DNA of 32,147 nt from Muribaculaceae bacterium (GTDB taxonomy: Bacteria > Bacteroidota > Bacteroidia > Bacteroidales > Muribaculaceae), in the NCBI GenBank assembly GCA_022510445.1, contig JAFLTN010000021.1, forward strand, positions 1 through 32,147, given 5' to 3'. Shown here piece by piece: positions 1 through 6,468 of the stretch. The number at the start of each line of letters is the position of its first letter. Positions within the stretch are counted from its first letter, which is position 1. Below the pieces are notes generated by a model. That model made no database searches. It was given only the letters and a program-made list of their open reading frames with translations, and had not been told where the DNA came from. A program made the position numbers and the translations under genes.

Positions 1-283
1 GTCAGAACCTTTTACAGAAATTACCCAGGGAATACTTTCTTATTCTGATCCAACACAAGGTGAATTTAATGGAAGGGCACTATTGGGAATAGTGATGAAC
101 CATCCTGTGGATTCAATCATGAGTAAAGAGAACCATATCCTGCTATCAGGAATGATTAATCCGAAGGATACTTTGTGTTATAACTGGGGTTTTGCCTGGG
201 ATAAGACTGATATAAAAACTTTATCCGACTGGAATAAATATCTGAAAACTTCAAAATTAAATTATACTATTTCTATTAATTGA
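1..283 (+). CDS. C-terminal end of an unrecognised protein (partial, cut by left edge)
   Basis: The reading frame starting at base 2 is open from the window edge to the TGA at 281-283, so this is the last ~93 codons of a longer gene and not a short gene of its own. The tail is rich in Asp, Asn and aromatic residues, with a Trp-Gly-Phe-Ala-Trp cluster followed by a DWNKYL segment. That ending resembles, by memory only, exported carbohydrate-related proteins of the DUF4861 type, but I cannot confirm the family from so short a piece. Its stop lies 8 bases before the preferred ATG of the next gene, so it is probably co-transcribed with the sugar kinase and mannose-6-phosphate isomerase. If so, a glycan-utilisation role is plausible. 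This is inference. Confidence 0.6.
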   Translation, partial: SEPFTEITQGILSYSDPTQGEFNGRALLGIVMNHPVDSIMSKENHILLSGMINPKDTLCYNWGFAWDKTDIKTLSDWNKYLKTSKLNYTISIN

Positions 284-291
284 TAAAAAAG

Positions 292-1383
292 ATGTACGAA
301 GAGGATAAAAGAATAGTAATAACCCTTGATGCAGGCGGCACAAATTTTGTTTTTGCTGCTATGAGAGGAGGAGAATATATAACTGAACCGATAACTTATC
401 CTTCAAACGCCCATGATCTTGATCTGTGTCTTCAGACCATGGTGAAGGGTTTTAGAGAAGTTATTGAATCTCTCGATGAGAAGCCTGTGGCTATAAGTTT
501 CGCTTTCCCCGGTCCTGCTGATTATGCAAACGGTATTATCGGGGGGTATCTGCCCAATTTCCCCTCATTCAGAGATGGAGTGGCACTGGGTCCATTTCTC
601 CAAAATGAATTCGGATTGCCTGTCTTTATAAATAATGACGGAGATCTTTTTGCTTATGGAGAAGCTCTTTGCGGAGTCTTGCCGGAAATAAATGAAAAAC
701 TTGAAAAGAGAGGTAGAAGTAAAAGATACAAAAATCTGATCGGCTATACTTTCGGAACCGGTTTTGGAGTAGGTATGGTAGTCAACGGCTCTCTTAACCG
801 GGGCGACAATTCTTGTGTCGAAACTTTCTGCCTTCCAAACAAACTAAAAGAGGGAGTGATTCTTGAAGACGGAGTTGCCATAAGAGCCATAAAAAGAGTT
901 TATGGTGAGGAATCGGGACAAGCCGATCACAGACTGGAGCCGAAAGATATTTGTGAAATAGCCGACGGTAAGAAAATGGGGAATAGAGAAGCAGCCGTTA
1001 AGGCTTTCTCAGATTTCGGAGAGACTGCCGGAGATGCCATGGCTATTGCTGCGCAGCTTATCGATGGGATTATTGTTTATGGTGGAGGCGTTTCAGGCGC
1101 CAGGCATCATTTCCTTCCGTCACTTTTAAAAGAGATGCGCTCATCTTTTAAAACTTTAGGCGGAGACGATGTGAAAAGAGTGCAGATGGAAATCCTTGAT
1201 CTGGATGATCCGGAAGAACTTGAAAGATTTCTGAAGGGGAGTGGTAAACGGATTCCGGTCTATGGTTCTGATGACACCGTGGAATATGAGGATGTCAAAA
1301 GAATAGGAATTATATCTTCGAAACTCGGAGCCTCGAAGGCCATAGCCTCGGGTGCATATGCTTTTGCACTTAACATGATTTAA
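292..1383 (+). CDS. ROK-family sugar kinase, atypical (putative hexokinase/mannokinase)
   Basis: Predicted cytoplasmic kinase that phosphorylates a hexose with ATP. Seen: an N-terminal DAGGTNF phosphate-binding loop, then FAFPGPADY, the sugar-site INNDGD motif with the probable catalytic Asp, a GYTFGTGFGVG segment, and a C-terminal GGGVSGA loop, in the order usual for ROK/actin-fold kinases. The zinc-binding CxCGxxGC motif of most ROK proteins is not present; the equivalent region has only two separated Cys (DNSCVETFC). The length of about 363 residues is longer than the usual ~300-320. I prefer ATG 292; a TTG at 280 would overlap the upstream stop. The gene is followed after 20 bases by mannose-6-phosphate isomerase, which suggests mannose or fructose as substrate (inference). 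Confidence 0.85.
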   Translation: MYEEDKRIVITLDAGGTNFVFAAMRGGEYITEPITYPSNAHDLDLCLQTMVKGFREVIESLDEKPVAISFAFPGPADYANGIIGGYLPNFPSFRDGVALGPFLQNEFGLPVFINNDGDLFAYGEALCGVLPEINEKLEKRGRSKRYKNLIGYTFGTGFGVGMVVNGSLNRGDNSCVETFCLPNKLKEGVILEDGVAIRAIKRVYGEESGQADHRLEPKDICEIADGKKMGNREAAVKAFSDFGETAGDAMAIAAQLIDGIIVYGGGVSGARHHFLPSLLKEMRSSFKTLGGDDVKRVQMEILDLDDPEELERFLKGSGKRIPVYGSDDTVEYEDVKRIGIISSKLGASKAIASGAYAFALNMI

Positions 1384-1403
1384 TCTCTTAATATGATTAA
1401 GTT

Positions 1404-2366
1404 ATGAAGCTTGAACCTTTGAAATTCCGGCCTTATCTTAAGCCGGTGATTTGGGGCGGAGATAAAATCTGCAGATATAAAAAAATTAAGCAGCCGGAGC
1501 CGAATATCGGAGAGAGCTGGGAAATCTCGGTTGTGCCCGGACATGAGTCGATTGTAGAAGAGGGATTTTATGAAGGAAGGAAACTCACCGATCTCATTGA
1601 GGAATTCGGTGAGGAGCTTTTAGGCAAATCCGTTGTAAAGAAATATGACAATAAATTTCCTCTTCTGATAAAGATTATTGATGCTAATGATAATCTTTCC
1701 GTTCAGGTGCATCCGGATGACTTCCTGGCCAAACAAAGACATAATAGCCTCGGGAAGACTGAGATGTGGTATATTATCAAGTCAGACACCAATGCCAGGA
1801 TATATTCCGGACTGAACCGTGAGATATCACCGGAGGAATATGAGAAACATATTGCCGACGGCGATTTTGAATCTCTTCTTGCAGTGCATGACTCCAATCC
1901 GGGAGATGTATTTTATCTTCCCGCAGGCAGGATACATGCAATAGGAGCCGGAAATCTATTGGCCGAGATACAGGAATCAAGTGATATCACTTATCGTATT
2001 TATGATTACAACAGGAAGGATGCCTTTGGAAATACCCGTGAGCTCCATACTTCTCTTGCTAAAGACGCTATAGATTATAAACTATATGACAATTATAAGA
2101 ACCCTCCTGTTCCCAAGGACATAGCTGATTATGAGATTGTAAGCTGCAGCCACTTTAAGACCCGTCGTCTGCTCATCGACGGAAATATGGAACTGAAAAC
2201 GGATGATGATTCCTTCACTGTTTTAATGTGTCTTAAAGGTGAGGTGGAAATGATTTTTGACGGAAGAAAACAGAAGCTTAAAGAGGGACACAGCGCATTA
2301 ATCCCGGCCGCTCTGAAAGAAATGTCTTTAAGCGGGAGAGCAACTATTTTGTCAACGCGTTGTTAA
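1404..2366 (+). CDS. manA: Mannose-6-phosphate isomerase, class I short form
   Basis: Interconverts mannose 6-phosphate and fructose 6-phosphate in the cytoplasm. This links mannose catabolism to glycolysis and, in the reverse direction, supplies GDP-mannose synthesis for glycans. Seen: the cupin zinc-site motif VQVHPDD (Gln and His ligands), the KTEMWYII segment with the Glu ligand, and the distal PAGRIHAIGAG segment with the last His. The 320-residue length fits the short Bacillus-type class I enzyme and not the ~390-residue enterobacterial form. It lies 20 bases after the ROK kinase, so the two probably form a kinase-isomerase operon. The stop codon directly abuts the stop of the convergent nhaD gene with no bases between them. 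Confidence 0.93.
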   Translation: MKLEPLKFRPYLKPVIWGGDKICRYKKIKQPEPNIGESWEISVVPGHESIVEEGFYEGRKLTDLIEEFGEELLGKSVVKKYDNKFPLLIKIIDANDNLSVQVHPDDFLAKQRHNSLGKTEMWYIIKSDTNARIYSGLNREISPEEYEKHIADGDFESLLAVHDSNPGDVFYLPAGRIHAIGAGNLLAEIQESSDITYRIYDYNRKDAFGNTRELHTSLAKDAIDYKLYDNYKNPPVPKDIADYEIVSCSHFKTRRLLIDGNMELKTDDDSFTVLMCLKGEVEMIFDGRKQKLKEGHSALIPAALKEMSLSGRATILSTRC

Positions 2367-3704
2367 TCAAAGATCAATAAAGAAAGTTTCAATCCAAATA
2401 AAGGCCATACCGGCGAGATAGCCTGATAAAGCCATCAGAGTGATTCTTTTAAGATACCATCCAAATGGTATCTTTTCTATTCCCATGGCCACCACTCCCG
2501 CAGCAGAGCCGATGATTAGCATACTCCCGCCGACTCCGGCACAGTATGTGAGCAGATGCCAGAAAAGACCGTCCTGAACAAAATAGGATGAATAAACCGG
2601 ATCTAAAGCCGCTTCTGCTGCAGCCGGTTCTAAAACGGGATACATGTCCATGCAGGCTGCCACAAGAGGTACGTTGTCCACAATTGAAGAAAGTATCCCT
2701 ATTATGCCGTTTATTATGTAGACATTATGAAATGTTTCGTTAAGCCATAAAGCCAGACTTTCCAATATTCCCGCCTGTCCCAAAGCTGCAACGGCCATAA
2801 GGATGCCGAGGAAGAAAATTATTGTGGGCATGTCTATGTGCTTTATGATTTGAGAAATTCGTCCGTCCATCTTATCATCCAGACTATATTTCTTTACAAC
2901 TATTTCAGTAAGCACCCACAGGCAACCTAATGAAAACAGGATTCCTATGTAAGGTGCCAGATGGGTCAAAGCCTTGAAAACAGGCACAAAAAGGAGACCC
3001 ATGATTCCGCAGATCAGTATCAGCACAGAAACTTTTCTGTTGTTTTCATAAAGATCATATCCGGTGCGATATTCCAGATCCTTTACAACAACCAGTGGCT
3101 GAGGTTTTATCATCAGCGAAGCCATTATTACCGGAACTATAACGGAAATTATCGAGGGAAGCAGCAGGTTGATTATCAAGTCAACTGATGATACACAATT
3201 TTTCATCCAGAGCATTATGGTGGTGATATCGCCGATAGGAGACCATGCGCCGCCGGCATTTGCCGCCAAAACGATTACACAGGCAAAAAGCCATCGTTCC
3301 TTTTGTTCTGAAAGGAGTTTCCTAAGCATCATAACCATGATGATGGTTGTTGTCATATTGTCCAGAATCGCCGATAAGAAAAATGCAATGAAGGCCATAA
3401 GCCATAGCAACATCCTTTTGTTTGAGGCCTTGATGTTATCTATAATGAAACGGAATCCTCCATAACGGTCGATAAGTTCCACTATGGTCATGGCTCCGAT
3501 AAGGAAAACTACAATCTCGCAGGTGTCTCCCAAAGCTTCCACCATGTCGGTGGAGATCATAGGGTCGTGGGAACACACTGCATAAACCGCCCATAAGAGG
3601 CCACACATTAGAATCGCAATGCTGGCCTTGTTGACGGAAATTACATGCTCGGCTGCAATAAAGAAATAGCCTACTAAAAAAATAACAATCAGAGCTGCTA
3701 TCAT
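2367..3704 (-). CDS. nhaD: Na+/H+ antiporter, NhaD family
   Basis: Inner-membrane antiporter that exports Na+ (or Li+) in exchange for protons, in the IT/ArsB transporter superfamily. The protein is hydrophobic throughout, about 445 residues with roughly 11-13 predicted membrane spans. Seen: the paired conserved segments of the family, first an ILDNMTTT motif with the AANAGGAWSPIGD stretch behind it, then in the second half SSIVDNVPLVAA and CAGVGGSMLIIGSAAG. The Asp-Asn and Gly-Gly elements in both halves reflect the inverted repeat fold. The start is ATG at 3702-3704. It sits downstream of the lpxH-like gene in the same direction, but a terminator (3825-3843) and a promoter-like box (3787-3794) lie between, so it is probably transcribed on its own. 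Confidence 0.9.
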   Translation of the reverse strand: MIAALIVIFLVGYFFIAAEHVISVNKASIAILMCGLLWAVYAVCSHDPMISTDMVEALGDTCEIVVFLIGAMTIVELIDRYGGFRFIIDNIKASNKRMLLWLMAFIAFFLSAILDNMTTTIIMVMMLRKLLSEQKERWLFACVIVLAANAGGAWSPIGDITTIMLWMKNCVSSVDLIINLLLPSIISVIVPVIMASLMIKPQPLVVVKDLEYRTGYDLYENNRKVSVLILICGIMGLLFVPVFKALTHLAPYIGILFSLGCLWVLTEIVVKKYSLDDKMDGRISQIIKHIDMPTIIFFLGILMAVAALGQAGILESLALWLNETFHNVYIINGIIGILSSIVDNVPLVAACMDMYPVLEPAAAEAALDPVYSSYFVQDGLFWHLLTYCAGVGGSMLIIGSAAGVVAMGIEKIPFGWYLKRITLMALSGYLAGMAFIWIETFFIDL

Positions 3705-3786
3705 GGCTGGACAGATTTAAGGTCTTAGATTTTATGGATAGTTGAACGTCAAAAAAAAAGATTTCCTCTAATCCGGAAATCCGCTG

Positions 3787-3794
3787 CAAAAATA
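3787..3794 (-). promoter_or_regulatory. -7 promoter element (TATTTTTG) for nhaD
   Basis: On the minus strand this reads TATTTTTG, matching the Bacteroidetes -7 consensus TAnnTTTG, about 85 bases before the nhaD start. I found no good TTTG -33 partner at the usual spacing, so this is a moderate call. Confidence 0.45.
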
Positions 3795-3824
3795 GCTAAA
3801 AATAGACGATATAAAAAATAAAGT

Positions 3825-3843
3825 GGGCTCTATTTAATAGCCC
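3825..3843 (-). terminator. Rho-independent terminator after the lpxH-like gene
   Basis: GGGCT and AGCCC form an inverted repeat starting 11 bases beyond the stop codon of the lpxH-like gene. On the minus strand the stem is followed by a T-rich run (ACTTTATTTTTT). It separates this transcript from nhaD. Confidence 0.65.
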
Positions 3844-3854
3844 GATGCATCCTT

Positions 3855-4640
3855 TCAGGGAATCGAGGCATTATATTTCAGGAGCTGCAGCCCTTCTGAA
3901 GATAGCCGGGCATAGCTGAAAGTCTTTATCCATTCTCCCAACACTATCATCTCACATCCCGGTGTTATTTCCTCTCTGCTCAAGACATGGACATGTCCAA
4001 AAATGAAATAGTCGATATCCTTATGAGTGTGCTGATAAGAGATTGCAAAGTCCTTTAAATTTTTCAAAAGAATTTCGTCGGGGATCCCTCTCTCTTCACC
4101 TTCTTTGCGGCTATGACTGCTCCAATTATATGCGAAGGGGACAGTCCACCTCGGATGAATTCCCGAAAATAACCGTTGGCAGACACTGTTTCTAAAAATG
4201 CTTCTTATAAACTTAAAGGAGGGTTGAAGTTTGCCGACTCCATCGCCATGCTCCATGAAAATCTTTTTCCCTTGAATCTCTCTTATTAAAGAGCCGTCGA
4301 TAACTTCTATACCTAATTCAAAAGGAAGATAATCAAAAATCCAGATGTCATGGTTTCCTTTAAGCCACACAATCCTGATGCCGGAATCGGAAAGTTCTGC
4401 AAGCTTGCCGAAGAATCTGATATAACCTCTCGGTACAACGTATCGGTATTCATACCAATAGTCTAAAATATCTCCCAAAAGATAAATAGCCTCAGCATCT
4501 TTTTTTATTGAATCAAGAAAGGAGACTATCTTGCGCTCTCTTTCTCTTGAATCAGGCATGTAAGAGGCGCCAAGATGAAGATCACTTAAAAAATATGTGT
4601 TCTTCCCCAGGGGAATATGCTTATTTTCAAGGGGAATCAT
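3855..4640 (-). CDS. lpxH: UDP-2,3-diacylglucosamine diphosphatase family (LpxH-like)
   Basis: Metallophosphoesterase predicted to cleave UDP-2,3-diacylglucosamine to lipid X and UMP at the inner face of the cytoplasmic membrane, a step of lipid A synthesis. Seen in order: SDLHLG (Asp20, His22), GDILDYW (Asp57), GNHD (residues 95-98), EHGD, and a C-terminal FGHVH, which together make the two-metal site. The DxxDxW-type second motif points to LpxH rather than a general phosphoesterase. The 261-residue length is a little longer than the E. coli enzyme (240). It follows the MIP18-like gene by 49 bases on the same strand and probably shares its promoter. A terminator lies just after it. Bacteroidetes have several LpxH-like paralogues, so the exact substrate is inferred. 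Confidence 0.85.
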   Translation of the reverse strand: MIPLENKHIPLGKNTYFLSDLHLGASYMPDSRERERKIVSFLDSIKKDAEAIYLLGDILDYWYEYRYVVPRGYIRFFGKLAELSDSGIRIVWLKGNHDIWIFDYLPFELGIEVIDGSLIREIQGKKIFMEHGDGVGKLQPSFKFIRSIFRNSVCQRLFSGIHPRWTVPFAYNWSSHSRKEGEERGIPDEILLKNLKDFAISYQHTHKDIDYFIFGHVHVLSREEITPGCEMIVLGEWIKTFSYARLSSEGLQLLKYNASIP

Positions 4641-4689
4641 CCTGCCTTTATTGCTAATTCTTAGTTATCGATATGAATATTTTTTATTA

Positions 4690-5085
4690 TCAAAGATATC
4701 CTAATTCCAACTTTGCTTCCTCGCTCATCATGTCTTGATTCCATTCCGGTTCAAAAACAAGACGAAGATCCAGTTTTTCCGGTCCTTCCACACTTAACAA
4801 CTTCTGGCGCACATCTTCCATGATGAAATCGGCCATGGGACAATGAGGAGCGGTAAGTGTCATATCCACATGAAGACATTTATCTGAAGAATCATAGTCA
4901 ATTTTATAGATTAACCCCAAATCATAGACATTAACCGGTATTTCAGGATCGTAGACAGTGCGAAGCATTTCAATAGCCTTATCGTATATGGCAAGCTCTT
5001 CGGCCGCTTTCTTTTCTTCCTTTTCTACAGATTTTTCAGAATCTATAAGGTCTCGTTGAGAATTTTCAATTTTGTTTTCTTCCAT
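4690..5085 (-). CDS. MIP18/DUF59-family Fe-S assembly protein (SufT-like)
   Basis: Small cytoplasmic protein expected to help Fe-S cluster assembly or delivery. The first ~37 residues are Lys/Glu-rich and of low complexity. From about residue 38 comes the MIP18 domain: YDPEIPVNVYDLGLIYKI, then a TAPHCPMAD segment whose Cys is the conserved one of this family. It ends in a short EEAKLELGYL tail typical of Bacteroidetes versions. The start ATG at 5085 is about 32 bases downstream of the predicted transcription start from the -7 box at 5124-5131. It is the first gene of a probable two-gene unit with lpxH. No other suf genes are in the window, so it is a stand-alone copy. Confidence 0.85.
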   Translation of the reverse strand: MEENKIENSQRDLIDSEKSVEKEEKKAAEELAIYDKAIEMLRTVYDPEIPVNVYDLGLIYKIDYDSSDKCLHVDMTLTAPHCPMADFIMEDVRQKLLSVEGPEKLDLRLVFEPEWNQDMMSEEAKLELGYL

Positions 5086-5123
5086 AATTCCGGATCAATA
5101 TATTGTAATAACGCTTGCAAATG

Positions 5124-5131
5124 CAAAATTA
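5124..5131 (-). promoter_or_regulatory. -7 promoter element (TAATTTTG) for the SufT-like/lpxH unit
   Basis: On the minus strand the sequence reads TAATTTTG, a match to the Bacteroidetes -7 box, 38 bases before the start codon. At the expected distance a TTTC stands in for TTTG as a weak -33. It lies back to back with the plus-strand element at 5164-5171. Confidence 0.6.
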
Positions 5132-5163
5132 TCAAAAAACAACCTTTTTTAGAAAGTTTTTAT

Positions 5164-5171
5164 TAACTTTG
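5164..5171 (+). promoter_or_regulatory. -7 promoter element (TAACTTTG) for the outer-membrane barrel operon
   Basis: TAACTTTG matches TAnnTTTG, with the ATG of the barrel gene 67 bases downstream. No clear TTTG is seen at -33. Together with 5124-5131 it makes a compact divergent promoter region. Confidence 0.5.
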
Positions 5172-5237
5172 CATTGATACATAAGGGTGGGGGAAGTGAA
5201 TTTTACCCCGGTCCTTTCATCTTAAATTAAGACAACA

Positions 5238-5849
5238 ATGAAAAATTTAAAGAAAGTAATCGTTGCCCTTTTAGTTGCAGTGATGGGATTTGGGGTTGCC
5301 GACGCCCAATTCCGGTTTGGTATTAAAGCAGGACTCAATCTTAATACTCTTGAGCTAAAAGACCTAAAGAGTAATTTAGACTCTGAAAACGGAGTGGGTT
5401 GGACCGGTGGTGTCATGACAGAATTTCAGGTGCCAATTATCGGACTTTGTTTCGACCTGTCGCTGATGTACACAAGAATGAATGCCAGCAGCAACATGTT
5501 CACAGAAGACAATAAAGAGTTTGCCTATAACAAGAATTTCCTTCAGGTGCCTTTGAATCTGAAATATAAATTGAGTCTCCCGGCAGTAGGCCATATCGTG
5601 GCGCCATATATTTTTACAGGTCCCTCGTTCGCTTTTAAGCTCGACAAGAACCTTGTCGACGATATAAAGACCAAGACATGCCAGATAGCCTGGAATATCG
5701 GTTTGGGTCTGGAATTAATCAGGCATATCCAGGTTGGAGCTTCTTATGGATTCGGTATTAACAACATTGTGCCGAAAAATCTGTTGAATGCTAAAGATCT
5801 GGATATGAAAAACAGTTACTGGACAATTACAGCCGCTTATCTCTTCTGA
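5238..5849 (+). CDS. Outer-membrane beta-barrel protein, PorT-like (first of two)
   Basis: Predicted small outer-membrane barrel. Seen: an N-terminal signal peptide (KNLKK, then a hydrophobic core ending VADAQ, cleavage near residue 24), then alternating strands with a G-rich start (FRFGIKAGLNLNTL), several aromatic-girdle segments, and a final strand ending in AAYLF with a C-terminal Phe, the usual signal for BAM-mediated insertion. The 203-residue length suits an 8-stranded barrel of the PorT/OMP_b-brl_2 class. No enzymatic motif is visible and no specific function can be given. Its TGA overlaps the ATG of a same-sized paralogue (TGATG), which implies translational coupling. Confidence 0.82.
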   Translation: MKNLKKVIVALLVAVMGFGVADAQFRFGIKAGLNLNTLELKDLKSNLDSENGVGWTGGVMTEFQVPIIGLCFDLSLMYTRMNASSNMFTEDNKEFAYNKNFLQVPLNLKYKLSLPAVGHIVAPYIFTGPSFAFKLDKNLVDDIKTKTCQIAWNIGLGLELIRHIQVGASYGFGINNIVPKNLLNAKDLDMKNSYWTITAAYLF

Positions 5850-6463
5850 TGATCAGGAAATTTTTTACACTCACAATACTAATATTCACGGCTCTGGCGG
5901 CTTCTGCCGAATTTCGCTGGGGGCCAACTGTCGGAACTAATTTTACAACGCTGCATTGGAAACAGAACATTGCTGCGACATCCTTAAGAACGGGACTGCA
6001 AGCCGGTGTCGCCGGCGAGCTGATGATTCCGGGCATAGGATTCGGAATAGATCTGGCCTTGAAATATAATCTTCACGGTTCACATGTGAAATTCGGTGAG
6101 CATAAAATCTGGGCTGTTGATGGAATAAAAAATCAGAATGTCTGGTTCCATACACTTGAAATCCCGTTAAATCTTAAATTCAAATGGACAAGAATGAACG
6201 GTTTTGAACAGACTCTTGCTCCGTTTATTTATGGCGGCCCAGTGTTTAATTTCACATTAGCCACAAACCATGCGCCTGCTATTCAACATCCGTTAGGATA
6301 TGTTGCCCTCCAGGTTGCCGGTGGAGTTGAACTCTTTGAACATTATCAGATTTCGGCCGGTTATTCCTGGGGAGTAAGTTATCAGGTCAAGACCATTAAA
6401 CTTGATAATTATTCCGCTCAGCCCAGGGGAGCTTTCATAAATCTGTCTTATTTCTTTAGATAA
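5849..6463 (+). CDS. Outer-membrane beta-barrel protein, PorT-like (second of two)
   Basis: A 204-residue paralogue of the preceding gene. Seen: signal peptide MIRKFFTLTILIFTALAASA with cleavage before EFRWGP, then matching landmarks: TVGTNFTTL at the same place as AGLNLNTL, PGIGFGIDLALKY matching PIIGLCFDLSLMY, LEIPLNLKFKW matching LQVPLNLKYKL, and FIYGGPVFNF matching YIFTGPSFAF. It ends LSYFFR, so the terminal aromatic is one residue in. The two copies have diverged strongly, so the duplication is old. The start codon overlaps the upstream stop by one base. The function is unknown. The two may form a pair or have different partners. Confidence 0.8.
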   Translation: MIRKFFTLTILIFTALAASAEFRWGPTVGTNFTTLHWKQNIAATSLRTGLQAGVAGELMIPGIGFGIDLALKYNLHGSHVKFGEHKIWAVDGIKNQNVWFHTLEIPLNLKFKWTRMNGFEQTLAPFIYGGPVFNFTLATNHAPAIQHPLGYVALQVAGGVELFEHYQISAGYSWGVSYQVKTIKLDNYSAQPRGAFINLSYFFR

Positions 6464-6468
6464 GAGGT

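Noticed and set aside
280..291. TTG start for the ROK kinase at 280
   Set aside because: It overlaps the upstream stop and adds four residues (MIKK) not needed by the family; ATG 292 is 12 bases later and precedes the conserved region.
3169..3465. 98-codon plus-strand open frame inside nhaD
   Set aside because: Lies fully antisense to a well-supported transporter gene, has no family motif and no promoter-like element; a shadow frame.
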